DNA of 64,000 nt from Paraburkholderia sp. PGU19 (GTDB taxonomy: Bacteria > Pseudomonadota > Gammaproteobacteria > Burkholderiales > Burkholderiaceae). The stretch is from NCBI RefSeq assembly GCF_013426915.1, contig NZ_AP023181.1:186001-250000 (forward strand), given 5' to 3'. The notes under the pieces were generated by a model, which did no database searches, was not told the origin of the DNA, and worked only from the letters and a program-made list of their open reading frames with translations. How positions within the stretch are numbered: the first letter of the stretch is position 1; each line of letters starts with the position of its first letter. Shown here piece by piece: positions 62,644-64,000 of this stretch. Position numbers and translations under genes: made by a program.

Positions 62644-62677
62644 CTGTATCGATTTAGTGTATCGATACAGTAAATCG
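62644..62677. promoter_or_regulatory. nested palindromic operator upstream of the TRAP operon
   Basis: CTGTATCGAT (62644-62653) and ATCGATACAG (62661-62670) are perfect inverted arms with a 7-base spacer. The right arm belongs to a perfect 12-bp palindrome, TGTATCGATACA (62658-62669), and a further pair CGATTTA/TAAATCG lies at 62650-62656 and 62671-62677. A symmetric site with central CG suits LacI-family regulators. It is about 70 bases upstream of the DctP start. The rest of 62576-62805 holds nothing else. Confidence 0.7.
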
Positions 62678-62805
62678 TCAAAGCGCGAGATCAAATGGGC
62701 GTTTACCCGCGTGCTCGACAGTTACCCGTGACACAAGCGACTGCGACGCAGCCCCCAAAAAGGTGATTGATGGAACACTAACGCACTCATCCAGACGTGC
62801 GGAGG

Positions 62806-64000
62806 GCTTGCCCAACTGATGCAGGAACACCTGGCGGGCTCAATTGCCCGCGAGTCCTCCGTTCTCGCACGCCCCGGCTGATCCGGCGACGACAACCAGA
62901 GAGGCGGCTAACGGAACACGGCGGCCGACGCGCAGGCACTACAATTCGTTCTGAAGCCGCCGTCAGGAGTCAGGATGTGTCGTGCTTCACCCAAGCTTCA
63001 TGCTGTTCAACCCGTAGGCCGGCCTCATGATCCAGCTGGACGAACTGCGCGGGCATCCGCTCTTCAAGGATCTGTCTGAAGCGCTTTTGCAGTGGCTGCG
63101 CGAACAGCAGACGGAAGTCAGCATCGCGGCAGGGGAGGTCCTTGCCCGTGAAGGCGAAACGAGGTCCCACTTTTACGTCGTGCTGCAGGGTGAGGTCGCC
63201 GCGACAAAGCTTTCACGCGGGCAGCAGATTCCCACGTCCCGGTTCATTGCGCCAAGCTACTTCGGGGCAGTCTCGCTGCTCTCGGGAACGCCCGCGCCTG
63301 GCACGCTCAAAGCGGTCACCGATGGGCGCGTGGTGCTGCTGCCGGAACGCGCGTTCCGCGAATTGCTGGTCGGCTCGGAGACCGTCTGCCGGCTGATCTT
63401 CCACAGCTCCTTTGATCGCCTGATGAACCTGGAGGCGGCGCTGCGTAACCGGGAAAAACTGGCTGCCCTCGGCACGCTCGCCGCGGGCCTCGCGCACGAA
63501 TTAAACAATCCTGCGGCTGCACTGGTGCGCACGGCGGACCGTGCGGTGGCCGCACTCGCAACGCTGAAGGTTGCGCACATCGAGTTGAGGGATAGCTCGA
63601 TTCCTGTCGAGGCAATGAAAATCCTGGAGGGTCTGGGCGAACGCCAGGGACCGACAAACGTGATGTCGGCTATCGATGCCCTGAAGCAGAATCAGGCAGC
63701 GGACGCGCTCAGCGACTGGCTGCTCGCACAGGGTGTCGGGAAGGCGTGGCTCCTGGCGCCATGCCTTGTCAGCGCGGGAATCCTGCAGGAGGAACTTGAC
63801 TCGCTTGCCGTCGCCCTGAACAGGGAGCAGTTTGCCGCCGCCATCCACTGGCTCGCGTCGACACTGGAACTCAACGCGCTGATGGAAGACATCCGCGTTG
63901 GGTCGGTCCGGATTTCAGGGATCATCCGGGCGATGAAATCCTACTCGCACATGGACCAGTCGCCGCAGCAGGAAGTGGACATCCATGAAGGCATTGAAGA
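62806..64000 (+). repeat. long direct repeat, copy B (runs off the window)
   Basis: Matches 15466-16676 in the same orientation, starting GCTTGCCCA.CTGATGC and continuing through the whole promoter region and 324 codons of the kinase gene. The two copies are about 47.3 kb apart. The right boundary lies beyond the window. Confidence 0.9.
63027..64000 (+). CDS. cyclic-nucleotide-domain sensor histidine kinase, copy B (3' end outside window)
   Basis: ATG 63027 opens a frame that stays open to the window edge (324 codons). It encodes the same Crp-type domain and dimerisation helix as the gene at 15703, including the phosphoacceptor His157 (GLAHELNNPAA). Amino-acid changes are few and mostly conservative, for example Leu28 to Gln, Ala83 to Ser, Ala103 to Val, Phe120 to Val and Thr138 to Ala. 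The ATPase domain is off the window, so completeness is unknown. Confidence 0.88.
   Translation, partial: MIQLDELRGHPLFKDLSEALLQWLREQQTEVSIAAGEVLAREGETRSHFYVVLQGEVAATKLSRGQQIPTSRFIAPSYFGAVSLLSGTPAPGTLKAVTDGRVVLLPERAFRELLVGSETVCRLIFHSSFDRLMNLEAALRNREKLAALGTLAAGLAHELNNPAAALVRTADRAVAALATLKVAHIELRDSSIPVEAMKILEGLGERQGPTNVMSAIDALKQNQAADALSDWLLAQGVGKAWLLAPCLVSAGILQEELDSLAVALNREQFAAAIHWLASTLELNALMEDIRVGSVRISGIIRAMKSYSHMDQSPQQEVDIHEGIE

Overview
The window reads as GC-rich betaproteobacterial DNA, most likely from the Burkholderiaceae (Paraburkholderia or Caballeronia type). This is inferred from codon use, from protein families common in that group (DUF1488, DUF3331, a KfrA-like protein next to a tyrosine recombinase, a trifunctional pseudokinase/ATPase/histidine kinase) and from the amount of aromatic-acid and sugar-acid catabolism. 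No rRNA, tRNA, CRISPR array or core housekeeping block was seen. That, with the dense mobile debris, suggests a secondary replicon or a large genomic island.

Layout. 1-4.4 kb: the end of a LysR regulator, an MFS carrier, and a LigJ-type hydratase overlapping a LigK/RraA-type aldolase. The last two are consecutive lower-pathway steps of protocatechuate 4,5-cleavage or gallate catabolism. 5.5-10.2 kb: a compact Tn7-like transposon with TnsA-, TnsB-, TnsC- and TniQ-like genes between inverted AT-rich ends. 10.4-15.5 kb: a plasmid-like module with an HU remnant, DUF1488, a tyrosine recombinase divergent from a KfrA-like coiled-coil protein, and small conserved genes, one frameshifted. 15.5-17.1 kb: a cNMP-domain histidine kinase that recurs at the right edge (62.8-64 kb) as a near-identical direct repeat. 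17.2-28.1 kb: a 1839-residue sensor protein, an EmrAB/NodT-type efflux operon and an LRAT-like protein. 28.4-34.3 kb: NmrA-like reductase, two response regulators, two LysR regulators and an SDR.

34.5-43.7 kb is a graveyard of gene and transposon pieces (alpha/beta hydrolase twice, FAD-enzyme, IS110, DUF3331, MocR, NmrA, group II intron, IS3), with one intact IS701 element flanked by CTAG duplications and intact LysR and TetR genes. 43.97-46.6 kb is a cyanide-insensitive-type bd oxidase operon. 47-56.6 kb is a second accessory zone. It holds IS6, group II intron and Tn3 fragments, a three-gene operon of HTH protein, nucleotidyltransferase and PP2C-like phosphatase behind unusual palindromes, a TIR fragment, a frameshifted Sll1717-type ATPase, and a five-copy array of CTATAAG-like motifs at about 22-bp spacing that resembles iterons.

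56.7-62.6 kb is a catabolic operon on the minus strand: TRAP binding protein, fused TRAP permease, LacI regulator, 2-hydroxyacid dehydrogenase and amidohydrolase, with a nested palindromic operator upstream. The strongest candidates for something not well described are the HTH-nucleotidyltransferase-PP2C operon with its start-codon palindrome, the minimal Tn7-like element whose TnsA lacks an obvious catalytic lysine, and the recombinase/KfrA module. All family calls are from reading the translations by eye; no search was run.
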